Of a DNA stretch of 53,583 bases, positions 33,611 through 43,247 are shown piece after piece; position 1 is the first letter of the stretch, and each line of letters opens with the position of its first letter. The notes under the pieces were generated by a model. That model was not told the DNA's origin. It was given only the letters and a program-made list of their open reading frames with translations, and ran no database searches. The position numbers and the translations under genes were made by a program. This DNA is from CAYNYF01 sp964401385 (GTDB taxonomy: Bacteria; Planctomycetota; Phycisphaerae; SM23-33): contig CAYNYF010000020.1 in NCBI GenBank assembly GCA_964401385.1, positions 1 to 53,583 on the forward strand, written 5' to 3'.

Positions 33611-34618
33611 ATGGAGCTTGGCATTGTCGGAACAATAGCAGTCGCCGGGAGTGTCGTCCACGGCTCGCTGGAGCTGGACGGGGTGCGAATTCCAATCATC
33701 CTGGTCGCCGGGCGGCAGGACGGGCCGGTGCTGGTGGTCCACTGCGCCCAGCATCAGACCGAGTACAGCGGCTCGGCCATGATCGGGCAACTGCTGAGGG
33801 AACTCGACCTGGAGACGATGCGCGGCGTGCTGGTGATCCTTCCGCTGGCGAACGTCCCCCAGATCCTGCGGACGCGCCTGCCGGAGAAGTATCAGCGCCA
33901 GATCGACTCGATCAAGCCAGCGCTGGGAACGCCCCGGTCCAACATCAACCGCGTCTGGTGCGGCGTCAAGGATGGCACCTGGGTCGAGCGGCTGGCGTGG
34001 CTGCTCAGCCATGAGGTCTTCGCCAGGGCCGACGGCGTGATCGACTTCCACAGTTGCCGCATCTGCGACCCGAACTTCGCCTCCTACGTCGTCTCCAGCC
34101 AGCCGAGCCGCCAGCTCGCCCTGGCGTTCGGCTTCGAGGCCGTCGACGAGGTGCCCGAGGAGGGCTATTTCCCGGGACAATTGCACCAGCGGGTGCCGAT
34201 CGAACTGGGAGTGCCGGCGATCCTCGTGGAGATGTCGCCCACCAGCGCCCGAGTGAGCTGGGAGGCGATGCAACAGGCCCGCCGCGGCGTGCTGAACGTG
34301 ATGAAGCACCTGGGCATGCTGGCCGGCACGCCGGAGCTTCCTGCACGGCAGGTCGTCTTTCACCGGACGTCCGAGCAGACCAATTTCACCGCCGGGCAGC
34401 TCGGCTTTGCCGTGACATATTGCCGACCCGGCCAACTGGTCAGGAAGGGGGATCTGATCGCGGAGGTCCGCAGTTTCGAGGACTTCACCGTATTGGAGTC
34501 CCACGTTGCCCCGTGCGACGGCGGCTTGGCCTCGTGCGGGCCGGCAACATCGCACGTCGTCCTGCCGGGCGAGGAGCTGGCCACCCTCCAGCCGGGCGTG
34601 GAGGAGATTGAAAACTAA
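33611..34618 (+). CDS. succinylglutamate desuccinylase/aspartoacylase-family deacylase
   Basis: This is a 335-residue zinc-dependent amidohydrolase-like protein of the AstE/AspA family. Zinc ligands are His48 and Glu51 (HCAQHQTEYSG) and His147 (VIDFHSCR), with the substrate-binding Asn/Arg near SNINRVWCG (110-118) and an extended C-terminal half ending in a lipoyl-barrel-like domain (QLVRKGDLIAEVRSFEDF). Members remove acyl groups from N-acyl amino acids. GGGAGAAG precedes the ATG. Its end overlaps the trpD end by 4 bp (tail to tail). Confidence 0.85.
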   Translation: MELGIVGTIAVAGSVVHGSLELDGVRIPIILVAGRQDGPVLVVHCAQHQTEYSGSAMIGQLLRELDLETMRGVLVILPLANVPQILRTRLPEKYQRQIDSIKPALGTPRSNINRVWCGVKDGTWVERLAWLLSHEVFARADGVIDFHSCRICDPNFASYVVSSQPSRQLALAFGFEAVDEVPEEGYFPGQLHQRVPIELGVPAILVEMSPTSARVSWEAMQQARRGVLNVMKHLGMLAGTPELPARQVVFHRTSEQTNFTAGQLGFAVTYCRPGQLVRKGDLIAEVRSFEDFTVLESHVAPCDGGLASCGPATSHVVLPGEELATLQPGVEEIEN

Positions 34619-35640
34619 GCCGAGTTGGAAATCTCGATGAGCTTGTCCATCGCCGCCGATGCCGCCCCGGAGTCTATGGACTTTTCCGCCAGCACCAGAC
34701 CTCCTTTAATGTCCTTGGCCTTGTCCGCCACCGCTAGTGCTGCGGCCGCGTTGAGCAGGACGACATCGCGGTCTGGTCCGCGCTCGCCGGCCAGCACCGC
34801 CCGGACCCGCTGCGCGGATTCTTCTGCGGATTCGACTGCCAAATCCTCCAGGCTGGCCCGCCGGAAACCGAAATCCTCGGGCTGAACGCGCCGGGATTTC
34901 ACTTTGCCGTCCCGCAGCTCGGCGAGGTGCGTCGGCGAGGAGATCGAAATCTCATCCAGCCCGTCTTCGGCGTGCACGACCATTGCCCGCTCCGAGCCCA
35001 GTCTGCCCAGAACGGCGGCAATCGTCTCGACCAGTTCGTCTTCGAAGACGCCCATCAACTGTCGTTTCGCCCCCGCCGGGTTCGTCAGGGGTCCGAGCAC
35101 GTTGAAGATCGTCCGCACGCCCAGTCCCTTGCGGACGGGCGCGGCATACCGCATGGCCGGGTGATGCAGGATGGCAAAGCAGAAGCATATGTTGGCCTCG
35201 GCCAGGCAGCGGGTCACAACGTCAAGATCGGCCTCGATGTTGACGCCCAACGCCGCCAGCACCTCGGCCGAGCCACTGGGGCGGGTGTTGCTCCGATTGC
35301 CGTGCTTCGCCACGCAAGCGCCTGCCCCGGCCGCCACCAGTCCCGCGGCCGTGGAGATGTTGAGCGTCTTGAGCCCGGTGCCGCCCGTGCCGCAGGTATC
35401 GATGACATCGCGCCCGCCGGGGTCGATCTTCTTGGCGTGCGCCCGCATGGCCGTCGCCGCACCCGCGATCTCATCGACGACCTCGCCCTTGGCCGCCAGC
35501 GCCACCAGCACCGCCGCGATCTGAGGTTCAGTCAACTTACCATCCATGATGCTGTTGAACAGATCGCGCGTGGCATCCATGGAAAGGTCTTCGCCCCCGA
35601 TCAGAGTGCGTAGAAGATCGCTCTGCCAGACTCCTGCCAT
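34615..35640 (-). CDS. trpD: anthranilate phosphoribosyltransferase
   Basis: TrpD couples anthranilate to PRPP in tryptophan synthesis. The 341-residue product shows the PRPP-binding DTCGTGGTGLKTLNIST (81-97), the family KHGNRS (112-117), and the anthranilate/Mg site DGLDEISI segment near residue 226. The length is standard. The ATG is preceded by GGGAG. No other trp gene is in the window, so trpD is separated from the pathway, which is common outside Proteobacteria. A promoter lies at 35678-35705. Confidence 0.95.
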   Translation of the reverse strand: MAGVWQSDLLRTLIGGEDLSMDATRDLFNSIMDGKLTEPQIAAVLVALAAKGEVVDEIAGAATAMRAHAKKIDPGGRDVIDTCGTGGTGLKTLNISTAAGLVAAGAGACVAKHGNRSNTRPSGSAEVLAALGVNIEADLDVVTRCLAEANICFCFAILHHPAMRYAAPVRKGLGVRTIFNVLGPLTNPAGAKRQLMGVFEDELVETIAAVLGRLGSERAMVVHAEDGLDEISISSPTHLAELRDGKVKSRRVQPEDFGFRRASLEDLAVESAEESAQRVRAVLAGERGPDRDVVLLNAAAALAVADKAKDIKGGLVLAEKSIDSGAASAAMDKLIEISNSA

Positions 35641-35677
35641 GACATTCTCCCTTACTTACCGGAAAGGACGCACGCCG

Positions 35678-35705
35678 ATTATAGTTGGGCACGCAGTCAG
35701 GGCAA
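35678..35705 (-). promoter_or_regulatory. trpD promoter
   Basis: On the minus strand TTGCCC (35700-35705) and TATAAT (35678-35683) are 16 bp apart, a good sigma-70 pair giving a leader of roughly 30 nt to the trpD ATG at 35640. No leader peptide with tryptophan codons is apparent in that short leader. Confidence 0.55.
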
Positions 35706-35907
35706 CCACGATCACGAGGGCAACCGCCTGCCGGCCGGGACGGCCCGGCAGAGTTGCTTTTCCATTGGCCGGATCGGCGTAGCTCCCACCTGGGTGGGGC
35801 AATCAGGGGCCCAATCTGCCCGACCGTAGCCAGATGCTCCCCGGAGCCGGCTGGGCGAGTTGGCATAAGCCACGCGCACGAAAACACTTGCGAGAATCCG
35901 CGCATGG

Positions 35908-35928
35908 AAAAGGCCGCTTCCCGCGGCC
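35908..35928 (-). terminator. intrinsic terminator of tsaB
   Basis: On the minus strand GGCCGC-GGGAA-GCGGCC (stem 35912-35917 with 35923-35928) is followed by TTTT (35908-35911). It lies about 140 nt past the tsaB stop, the expected orientation. Confidence 0.65.
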
Positions 35929-36069
35929 TCGACTCAGTACATCTAACCTTGTAGTATCTCACAAATCTGCACTTTAGTCAAGGCTTCTGCGCCAGACCTG
36001 CAAGTTTCAATAAAGTTCACTATTACAAGGTGTTATGCGACGATTTCCGCTCGACGCGAGAAAGATTTT

Positions 36070-36777
36070 TCAATTATTTTTGCCACCGCGGGCGCGTTTT
36101 TCCCAGAGTCGGACGGCCTCGGGCTCCCGGAGGTAGAGGGGGCGGAGATGGTGGCAATCCTCAAACTGTCCGTCCTTGGCCATCCGCCGCCCCACGCGCC
36201 AGACCCCCTCTACGGTGGGCAGCCAGAACTCCTCGTCGCCGATCGTAATTCCCTCTCCGGAAAGAGGTTGGTACCACAGCCCCTCGCCGATAACCAGGAG
36301 AGGCTTAGGCGTTTCGGCCTGAAATTCGTCCGCTGCGATCAGCCGTGGCGGACCTTCCGGGACCAGCCCGCCCGCCTGCCGGGCGAAAGTCGCGATATAA
36401 ACGGTCTGCTCCTTGGCGTCCATGACGACCGCGAGGTGTTCGAACTCCAGCGCGGCGGCATTCTCGGCCACGGCCTCGACGGTCGGCACGCCGACGCATC
36501 GCAACTTCTCAACGACCTGGCCCAGCACCCTCGCTGCGGCGATGCCGACCCGCAGCCCCGTGAAGCTGCCCGGGCCAATGGAAACATACGCCTCGTCCAC
36601 CTCCCTCGCCCGCAGCCCGTGGCGGGCGAGCAGCTCATCCAGCCGGGCGATCAGTTGCACCGACTGCCTGGAATCGGCCCGGAAACGTGCGGTCTCCAGT
36701 AGTCGGTCCGCCGCTCCGAGAGCCACTCCGCCGCGGCGACAGGAGGTTTCGATCGCGATGGACACGGGGGCTTCCAT
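36070..36777 (-). CDS. tsaB: tRNA N6-threonylcarbamoyladenosine biosynthesis protein TsaB
   Basis: TsaB is the TsaD partner needed to make t6A37 in tRNAs, acting as a nucleotide-binding ASKHA pseudoenzyme. The 235-residue product shows the N-terminal ASKHA segment SIAIETSCRRGGVALG (about 6-21) and the family signature GPGSFTGLRVGIAAAR (about 70-85), followed by the C-terminal ASKHA half (VVMDAKEQTVYIATF). The ATG at 36777 is preferred over a weaker ATG 30 bases upstream; neither has a strong SD. TsaD, TsaC and TsaE are not in the window. Confidence 0.9.
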   Translation of the reverse strand: MEAPVSIAIETSCRRGGVALGAADRLLETARFRADSRQSVQLIARLDELLARHGLRAREVDEAYVSIGPGSFTGLRVGIAAARVLGQVVEKLRCVGVPTVEAVAENAAALEFEHLAVVMDAKEQTVYIATFARQAGGLVPEGPPRLIAADEFQAETPKPLLVIGEGLWYQPLSGEGITIGDEEFWLPTVEGVWRVGRRMAKDGQFEDCHHLRPLYLREPEAVRLWEKRARGGKNN

Positions 36778-37103
36778 GGGCGGGCGATTGTATTCGCTTG
36801 CTCGCATGTTGGCCAATGACAATGAAGCCCGGAGGCGAGCGGGTCGTTGCAGAGAACGATCGGAGTTTCGCGCGGGGCCTGCGACCCCTGGAGATGCAAA
36901 GCGCCATCCATCTGCTGCCCGGCCTTCCTGGTGCGCACACATTGACAGGGATACAATGAATACAAGCCACACACCTGCACGTGGTCTATTGCGTTTGGGA
37001 CCTCTCTACAGGTCGTGCCGGCATTGCGGTGACAACGCGGTTTGCGGCCCCAGACGGCGGGCTTGAGCGTAGGCGGGCCGGAATTCTAACCTGGAGGAGC
37101 CTC
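36778..37103. other. divergent gap between tsaB and the AsmA-like gene
   Basis: About 326 bp between divergent starts. A TTGACA at 36942-36947 followed by TACAAT only 4 bp on does not make a functional promoter as spaced. Nothing else stands out apart from the GGAGGAG ribosome site of the next gene. Confidence 0.4.
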
Positions 37104-40100
37104 ATGGCCACAAGCAGACAGGACGACCGAGCCGAGGCTGAGCCGGTGAACTCCGGCGCCGGGCCAGGGTCCGAAGATGCCAAGAAGCGCCCTCGCCGGC
37201 GGAAGCGACGCTGGCTCCGCTGGCTCGTAGGGGCGCTGATCGTCATTATTCTTCTGATCCTGTCGGCGCCGTACATTCTGTCGACAGGATTGGGCGTGCG
37301 CATCGTCGCCGGTGTGGTCAACGGTCAGATCCACGGCAGTATCAGCATGAAGAGCATTTCGCTGTCGTGGTTCGGCCCGTGCAAAGTGCGGCAGTTGGCC
37401 GTGACGGACACGGACGGAAGGACCGTGCTCGATGTCGAGGAGATCGTCTACGCGGGCGGCGTTTTGAGGGGACTGAGGTCCGCAGAGGACTTCGGGCGGG
37501 CCAGTATCGACTCGCCGCGGGCGTGGCTGTACGTGGACCCGGGCGGGGATACTTCCCTCCTCCGGGCCCTGAGCCTGCGGAAGCCTCGCCCCAAGCGCCC
37601 CGGCGAGCCGTTGCCGGAGCCGAAGGGGACCATCTCCGTCCACCGAGGATTCGTCCGCCTGGAGCACGCCGACGGCCGGGCGTATGAAATCAAAGACGTC
37701 GACGCCGAATTCGACCTGAATACACTGGCGGCGTTGTCGGGCGAGCTGTCGCTGAGCTTGGCGGGGCGAGGACGGATCCGCGGCGAGGTCAACCTCCGCC
37801 AGCTCGTCTCGGGCGGGAAGATCGCCCTGACCGAAGCGACTGGCGAGGCGAAAATCGTTGCCGCCGATGTGGACGTTGGTCGGCTGGGCGAATTCGGTTT
37901 CGCCCGGGCCGGCATGAGCGGACTGGCGGATGTGGACGCGATGCTCAAATTCGACGACGGCAAGCTGGAAGGGGTCTTTAAGACGGGCGTCAAGGACCTC
38001 AGTGCCCCGCACCTGAAGGCGGACCGTGTCCGGCCGATTGATCTGGCCTTGGCTGGCCAGTTCGTCGGCACGCCCGAACGCATCGAAGGGCGGACAGACC
38101 TGACCGGTCAGGCCGGCGATCTCCACGTGGGATTCTTCCACAGACCCGCAGATCAACAAGCGAAGATCCGCTGGGACGACGTTGTGGCGGCGGTCGTGGC
38201 CGGCAAGTCCCTGGCTCTGCCCGACTTCAAGCTCACCATTTCCGGAAGCGTGGACCTGGCGGCGCTGGGGCGCTCGGTGCCGGCGCTGATGAAGATCCGT
38301 CGCGACGTGGAGATCACCGACGGTCAGATGCTCTTGGAAGACATCATCGTCACCGGCGGGGGCCGGCCGGCCGCCAAAGGCAAGATCGAGCTGGCCGGCC
38401 TGAAGGCGAGCCGCGGCCGGCAGGAAATAGACTGGAAGCCGATCGGCGCCGACTTCGACGTGTTCATCCAGGAAGGGGAAGGACTGCAAGTTCGACGCGC
38501 GGACCTGCGCTGGCCGGAGGTCGCCGCCTTCCAGGCCAAAGGCACGCCGCGCAAGCTTGATGGAAGCTTCAACGCCGATCTGGCCAAGCTGCATCAGCAG
38601 GCTTCACAAATCATCGATCTGGGTTCGTTCACGCTGGCGGGAACGCTCAAGGGAACGCTGACGCTGAAACCCAGGGAGAAGGGCCTGATCGCCGCGAAAT
38701 TCGGCGTGGACGCCAGATCGTTTGCCTACTCCGCGGGCGAACGAAAGCTGCAACTCGAGCGGGCTCGCGTCGACTTTGCCGGCGACATGATCCTGGGCGA
38801 GCGCGGCGTGGACAAGCTCGTCATCAACAGCGCATCGGTGGACCTGGACGGGGCCGTCGTGGCCGGCGGCTCGGGCTGGCTGAAGCCGAATCGCAAGACC
38901 TTCTCCGCCGAGATCGACGTCGACCGGGCCGATCTGGCCTACCTCGGGCGACTGGCAAAGGGCCTGGGCCACGGAGAACTTGCCCGACACGCCGGCACCC
39001 TGAAAATTCCACGGACGCAGGTCACCCGGGCCACGCCGGACGGCCCGATCAGTCTGGCCGGCGGACGTATCGAAGTGGACAAGCTCGGCGTCGACGGGGA
39101 GCTGCTGGCCGAGACCGCCAGTTTCAGTTGGTCGAACGTTCGGCTCGCGCCGAAGGAACACTCTCTCGACGTGGCCGGGGCCAAGCTGGACAGCCCCTTT
39201 CTCGCCTTCTCGGCCAAAGACATCCGCTACGGGTATGGCCAGACTTTAAGCGTGAGCGGGGAAATCTCCCAACTCACCGCGGACCTGAAGCGCTGCGTTT
39301 CCGCGGCCGGGAGAATTGCCCGGCTGGAGAAGCTCCCCGCCCCGGAGGGCCGATTGACCTGCTCGCTAAGTTGCCGTACGCAGGACGACAGGATCGCGTT
39401 CCAGGCCAACGGCCGCATCGACGAGACCCGGTCCGACCCAGTGCGTGTGGTCACCGTCGAAGGCTCGGGCTGGTATGAGCCGCAGGGCCGCACCTTTCAC
39501 GGCAAGCTCGACGTCAAACCGGCAGAGGTGGGCTATCTGACCCGCCAGCTACGGCCACACTTTGAGAAAGTGCCCGAATGCGCCGGCACGCTTGAGCTGA
39601 ACGTCAGCGCCGATCGGGCCTCGCCTGAAGGACCCATCCTCCTCGCCGGCGGCGTCTCGATCGCCGACGCGCGGGTTGACGGCAAGCCGGTCAGCGGCAA
39701 GGACGCGATCCGGTTCGATTGGACAGGCGCTCGCTTCGATCAAACGCATGAGCTGTTGACGGTGGCGCAGGCGAAACTGGGAAGCGCACCCGTCGGCTTC
39801 TCGGCAAAGGACATCCGCTGCCAGTTCGGCGAAGACTTCGCCCTGGACGGGCAGGTCGAGGAACTGTCCGCCGACCTGGGCAAATGCCTGGAAATTGCGG
39901 ATAGTCTTGCCAAGTGGAAGCAGCCGCCCCAGGTCGCCGGCACGCTGAAATGGTCCGGAAGCGCGCGCACAACGGAGCGCGTCACCACGTTTACCGGCAG
40001 AGGCCGCATCGAGAATCTCCAGTACGGCACCGGCCGGCAAACCGTCCGGCAAGAGCGGGTGACCTTCGACCAGGACGGTAAAGTGGACTGGCGGACGGAA

Positions 40101-41318
40101 GACTTTACCTTGGACAAGTTCGAGATCAACTCCAAGCCGCTGTTCGCCAGCGTCCAGGGGGTCGTCAGGAAATTCCGGACAACACGCGACCTCGACCTGA
40201 CCGGCCGGTACACCGCATCGTGGGATGATCTCATGCCGCTGCTTCGGCAATTCGCTCCTGACGTCGCCCAGAAGGTCGCGTTTTCCGGCCGGCCTGCGAG
40301 CGAGATCCGTATCACCGGCCCGGCAAATCGTCCGCAGGTCCGCCCTGTGTATCGAGGCCTGGACGCCGGCCTGAACGTGGGATGGGACGGGGGCCAAGCC
40401 TATGGCCTGAAGCTGGGAAAGGCGCTGTTGTCGCCGTCACTGCACGATGGGCAGCTCAACGTTCCCGTCGCCACGATCACCGCCGGCGAGGGCAAGGTGC
40501 GACTGGGCTGCCTGGTTGATTTCCAGCCGACAGAGCCGATGCTGCGGATGCCGGGCAAAACGCAGGTCCTCGAGGGCGTGCCCATCACGGCCGAACTCGG
40601 CAAGGACCTGCTGAGCCGAATCAATCCGATCTTCTCCGAGCTGGAAATGGGCCAGGCCGAGGGAAAGATCTCCCTGCTGGTGGACGACCTTCGCTTCCCG
40701 GTGAAGAAGGAACTGCTGAACCGCGCTGGCGGGAAAGGACACCTGGACCTTACGGACATGAAGATCGTCCCCCGCGGGCTGCTGGCGACGCTGCTGGAGT
40801 TGGTCGAGGTCGACCCGGAGAAGGCCCAGCCCGTCAAGGTCAGCGGCGTGGACTTCATGATCAAGGACGGCCGGCTTGAATACGACAACTTTACGATGAC
40901 CTTCGTCGATACGCTGGACCTCCAGTTCTATGGCTCTGTGGGCTTCGACGACACGCTGGACATGGGCGTTTCCATCCCCGTGCGGACCGCTTTGCTTGAG
41001 CGCTTCAAAGTCAGTGGGACCCAGTACGTTCGCTTCTTTGAGGGTATCCGGGTGAAGATACCCATTGTCGGTACGAGGCTGAAACCCCGACTGGACCTTT
41101 CCAAGGTGGACATCCGCCCACTCATCCAGCGGGCGATCCGCGCCTTCCTGGCCGAGGAGGCCGCCAAGCGCGCCGCCGAGGTCCTCAAACCGAAACGACC
41201 GACCACCCGCCCAAGGCAGCCGACAACAAAACCCGCGCCAACATCCCCTGAGCAGCAGTTGATCGAGTCGATCTTCGATATGCTGCAAGACCGACTTAAG
41301 GACCGTAAACAGGACTAG
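37104..41318 (+). CDS. giant AsmA/TamB-like protein
   Basis: The ATG at 37104 with GGAGGAG upstream gives 1404 residues. A basic N-terminus (1-36) precedes one transmembrane anchor (about 38-60, WLVGALIVIILLILSAPYIL), then a very long periplasmic amphipathic-beta region as in AsmA/TamB/YhdP proteins that bridge the envelope and carry phospholipid. Internally, segments around 670-735 and 870-930 duplicate each other (both contain FSAKDIR with a flanking AKL..P pattern and end near DLKRC or DLGKC). The C-terminus (about 1280-1365) has the family-like PVRTALLERFKVSGTQYVRF end. It is followed 15 bp on by a YihY-family gene, so the two form an operon. Confidence 0.8.
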   Translation: MATSRQDDRAEAEPVNSGAGPGSEDAKKRPRRRKRRWLRWLVGALIVIILLILSAPYILSTGLGVRIVAGVVNGQIHGSISMKSISLSWFGPCKVRQLAVTDTDGRTVLDVEEIVYAGGVLRGLRSAEDFGRASIDSPRAWLYVDPGGDTSLLRALSLRKPRPKRPGEPLPEPKGTISVHRGFVRLEHADGRAYEIKDVDAEFDLNTLAALSGELSLSLAGRGRIRGEVNLRQLVSGGKIALTEATGEAKIVAADVDVGRLGEFGFARAGMSGLADVDAMLKFDDGKLEGVFKTGVKDLSAPHLKADRVRPIDLALAGQFVGTPERIEGRTDLTGQAGDLHVGFFHRPADQQAKIRWDDVVAAVVAGKSLALPDFKLTISGSVDLAALGRSVPALMKIRRDVEITDGQMLLEDIIVTGGGRPAAKGKIELAGLKASRGRQEIDWKPIGADFDVFIQEGEGLQVRRADLRWPEVAAFQAKGTPRKLDGSFNADLAKLHQQASQIIDLGSFTLAGTLKGTLTLKPREKGLIAAKFGVDARSFAYSAGERKLQLERARVDFAGDMILGERGVDKLVINSASVDLDGAVVAGGSGWLKPNRKTFSAEIDVDRADLAYLGRLAKGLGHGELARHAGTLKIPRTQVTRATPDGPISLAGGRIEVDKLGVDGELLAETASFSWSNVRLAPKEHSLDVAGAKLDSPFLAFSAKDIRYGYGQTLSVSGEISQLTADLKRCVSAAGRIARLEKLPAPEGRLTCSLSCRTQDDRIAFQANGRIDETRSDPVRVVTVEGSGWYEPQGRTFHGKLDVKPAEVGYLTRQLRPHFEKVPECAGTLELNVSADRASPEGPILLAGGVSIADARVDGKPVSGKDAIRFDWTGARFDQTHELLTVAQAKLGSAPVGFSAKDIRCQFGEDFALDGQVEELSADLGKCLEIADSLAKWKQPPQVAGTLKWSGSARTTERVTTFTGRGRIENLQYGTGRQTVRQERVTFDQDGKVDWRTEDFTLDKFEINSKPLFASVQGVVRKFRTTRDLDLTGRYTASWDDLMPLLRQFAPDVAQKVAFSGRPASEIRITGPANRPQVRPVYRGLDAGLNVGWDGGQAYGLKLGKALLSPSLHDGQLNVPVATITAGEGKVRLGCLVDFQPTEPMLRMPGKTQVLEGVPITAELGKDLLSRINPIFSELEMGQAEGKISLLVDDLRFPVKKELLNRAGGKGHLDLTDMKIVPRGLLATLLELVEVDPEKAQPVKVSGVDFMIKDGRLEYDNFTMTFVDTLDLQFYGSVGFDDTLDMGVSIPVRTALLERFKVSGTQYVRFFEGIRVKIPIVGTRLKPRLDLSKVDIRPLIQRAIRAFLAEEAAKRAAEVLKPKRPTTRPRQPTTKPAPTSPEQQLIESIFDMLQDRLKDRKQD

Positions 41319-41333
41319 CGAATACGGGAAGAG

Positions 41334-42749
41334 ATGAAGCTCATCGACCAGCTCAGACGGCGCATGGAGCGTCTCCTGTCCGCACCGGGTGAGGAACTCG
41401 GCCGTTGGGCTAGGCTCGTTCGATTCCAGTTTCAACTGTGGAAGTTTTGCGCTCGGCGACTGCACGAGGTTAACGCCACGGCCATGAGTGCCGCCCTGTC
41501 GTTTCGAACCGTGTTCGCGATGGTGCCCATTCTCGTGCTGGCCGGTCTGGTCTTGAAGACCGGCGGCGCCCTGGAGCAGGCCAAAGGCAAGCTCAGGCAG
41601 TACGTCATCGACAAGGGGTTCGCACACATCACGCGAGTCGATCCGGCCGCGACGACCCGGCCGGCCTCCGAGCCCACCAGCCGACCGGTCAAGGTCGTAA
41701 ACCTGGCCGACAGAATCGAGCGAACGATCGAAGGGGCCGAAAAAAAGCTCACATTCGGGACCGTCGGGCCGGTGGGCATCGCGCTTCTGATATGGTCGGC
41801 GATGACGCTCGCGACGACGCTGGAACGGTCGCTGAATCGGATCTTCGGGGCTCCGCGCGGCCGTCCGCCGATCCGGCGGGTGTTGCTGTACTGGTCGGCA
41901 TTGACGCTTGGGACAGTGGTCTTGGCCGCAGCAGTCTACCTGGGAGGAAGAGCTACCGAGGCCTTCGCGAATGTCCCGGGCGTGTCCTGGATGCTCGCCG
42001 GCGTGGGGTGGGCGGGACCCGTCATCCTGGGGATTCTTTTCGTGGCGGCCTTGTACAAGTTCTTGCCGAACACGAACGTAAGCTTTCGGTTGGCTATCGG
42101 CGGGGCGCTGGTGGCGGTGCCGCTGTGGCTCGTGGCCAAGTGGGCCTTCGGCCTGTACGTCCGCGCCCTGATCGGCCAACCGTCCATCTACGGGGCGTTG
42201 GGATTGGCGCCGCTGTTCCTGCTGTGGCTGAACTTCTCCTGGCTGATCTTTCTCTTCGGGGCGCAGTTGGCCCACACGGCCGCGAACCTCGGACAAATGC
42301 GGTCGGACGAACTGGCCGAAAGGACTGCGCTGGGGCCGTGGGAGCTGCTTGCCGCCGCGGTGGCCGTCGCCCAGTCCTACCTCCAAGGCTCGGGGCCGAT
42401 AGGCCTCAAGCAAGTCGCCGATCGCCTGCGCCTTCCCGATGCCTCGGTCCAGCAGCTTCTGGACCGACTGACCGCTGCGGGCGTGATCTACCCGGTCAAG
42501 TCGACGCAAGCCGGCGGATACGTCCTGGCGCGCCCGGCCGAGAAGATCCCCGTTTTCCAGTTCCTCATGCCCGGCACGGTGCCCGTGGAATCGATGGCGG
42601 CAGGGGCCCCCCAGCAGGCTGTTTTGTCCCTGGGGCCCGGGCACGACCAGGCCATTGCCAAGAGTGTCGCCAGCCTCCAGCAACAGACCCAGGACGCCCT
42701 CAAAAATGTTACGCTGGCAGACCTGGTCGGTCGGCGACAAGAAAAGTGA
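41334..42749 (+). CDS. YihY/BrkB-family membrane protein with winged-helix C-terminus
   Basis: The 471-residue product has an N-terminal basic segment, then five to six transmembrane helices (about 55-80, 150-170, 185-205, 220-245, 265-300) of the YihY family, once misnamed ribonuclease BN, including FLPNTNVSFRLAIGGALVAV and the later SIYGALGLAPLFLLWL-like stretch. After about 330 comes a soluble domain with a winged helix (GLKQVADRLRLPDASVQQLL, then LTAAGVIYP). The loop at 85-140 is longer than usual. Function is unknown; paired with an AsmA/TamB protein it may be in lipid or envelope handling. Confidence 0.85.
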   Translation: MKLIDQLRRRMERLLSAPGEELGRWARLVRFQFQLWKFCARRLHEVNATAMSAALSFRTVFAMVPILVLAGLVLKTGGALEQAKGKLRQYVIDKGFAHITRVDPAATTRPASEPTSRPVKVVNLADRIERTIEGAEKKLTFGTVGPVGIALLIWSAMTLATTLERSLNRIFGAPRGRPPIRRVLLYWSALTLGTVVLAAAVYLGGRATEAFANVPGVSWMLAGVGWAGPVILGILFVAALYKFLPNTNVSFRLAIGGALVAVPLWLVAKWAFGLYVRALIGQPSIYGALGLAPLFLLWLNFSWLIFLFGAQLAHTAANLGQMRSDELAERTALGPWELLAAAVAVAQSYLQGSGPIGLKQVADRLRLPDASVQQLLDRLTAAGVIYPVKSTQAGGYVLARPAEKIPVFQFLMPGTVPVESMAAGAPQQAVLSLGPGHDQAIAKSVASLQQQTQDALKNVTLADLVGRRQEK

Positions 42750-43247
42750 ACGAATTCTCTTTTGCCCTGGACCTGCGTCCTTCGCATCACTATATTCTGT
42801 TTGGTTTGCGCAAATTCGTGCCGGCGGCCGGGGGTCGGTTGCGCGTGTTACCCACCCAGACCCATTTGGTTTGACGCAGATCTTTCTGAAAGAGTCGGGC
42901 CATGACGGGATCCACCCAGGCCGCACGGCCGGCGCCGCTGTCCTGGCTTGCGGGAGCGGGTCGGTTTTCTTGCTGCGAGCCGGATCGCCCGCCCGGTGAG
43001 GACCGCATTGTCGGGACTGTTCGAGGGTCCCCGGGGACGCCGCTAAAAACACTCCAAGACATCGCCACTGAGATTAGCGACCTGGAACTCGCAGCCGGCT
43101 GGCATAAGTCGAGGCTTCGAGGGCGGATGGCTCACCGGCGACAGTCAGCCGGCTGCGCCAGGAATAGACCCATGGTATTCCTTCGATTCAACGGCTTGCG
43201 GCGACCTGTCAGATGGCCTACGATAAAGATGGTGGTGGGGGCCGCTA
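42750..43247. other. leader region of the response regulator gene
   Basis: About 500 bp without a supported gene; a 119-codon frame at 42902-43261 overlaps the next start and has no family signal. Two copies of the perfect palindrome CAGCCGGCTG lie at 43092-43101 and 43146-43155, 150-100 bp before the start, and could be operator sites. Confidence 0.5.

Larger units (their letters stand above)
35641..36069. other. regulatory intergenic region between trpD and tsaB
   Basis: About 430 bp holding the trpD promoter (35678-35705), the tsaB terminator (35908-35928) and an A/T-rich 36000-36065 stretch before the tsaB stop. No gene is visible. Confidence 0.6.

Noticed and set aside
36942..36957. TTGACA followed by TACAAT upstream of the AsmA-like gene
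   Set aside because: Only 4 bp separate the two hexamers, so they cannot act as a promoter pair.
40437..43052. 871-codon frame antisense to the AsmA-like and YihY genes
   Set aside because: A shadow of strongly coding plus-strand genes; no signal, family or ribosome site.
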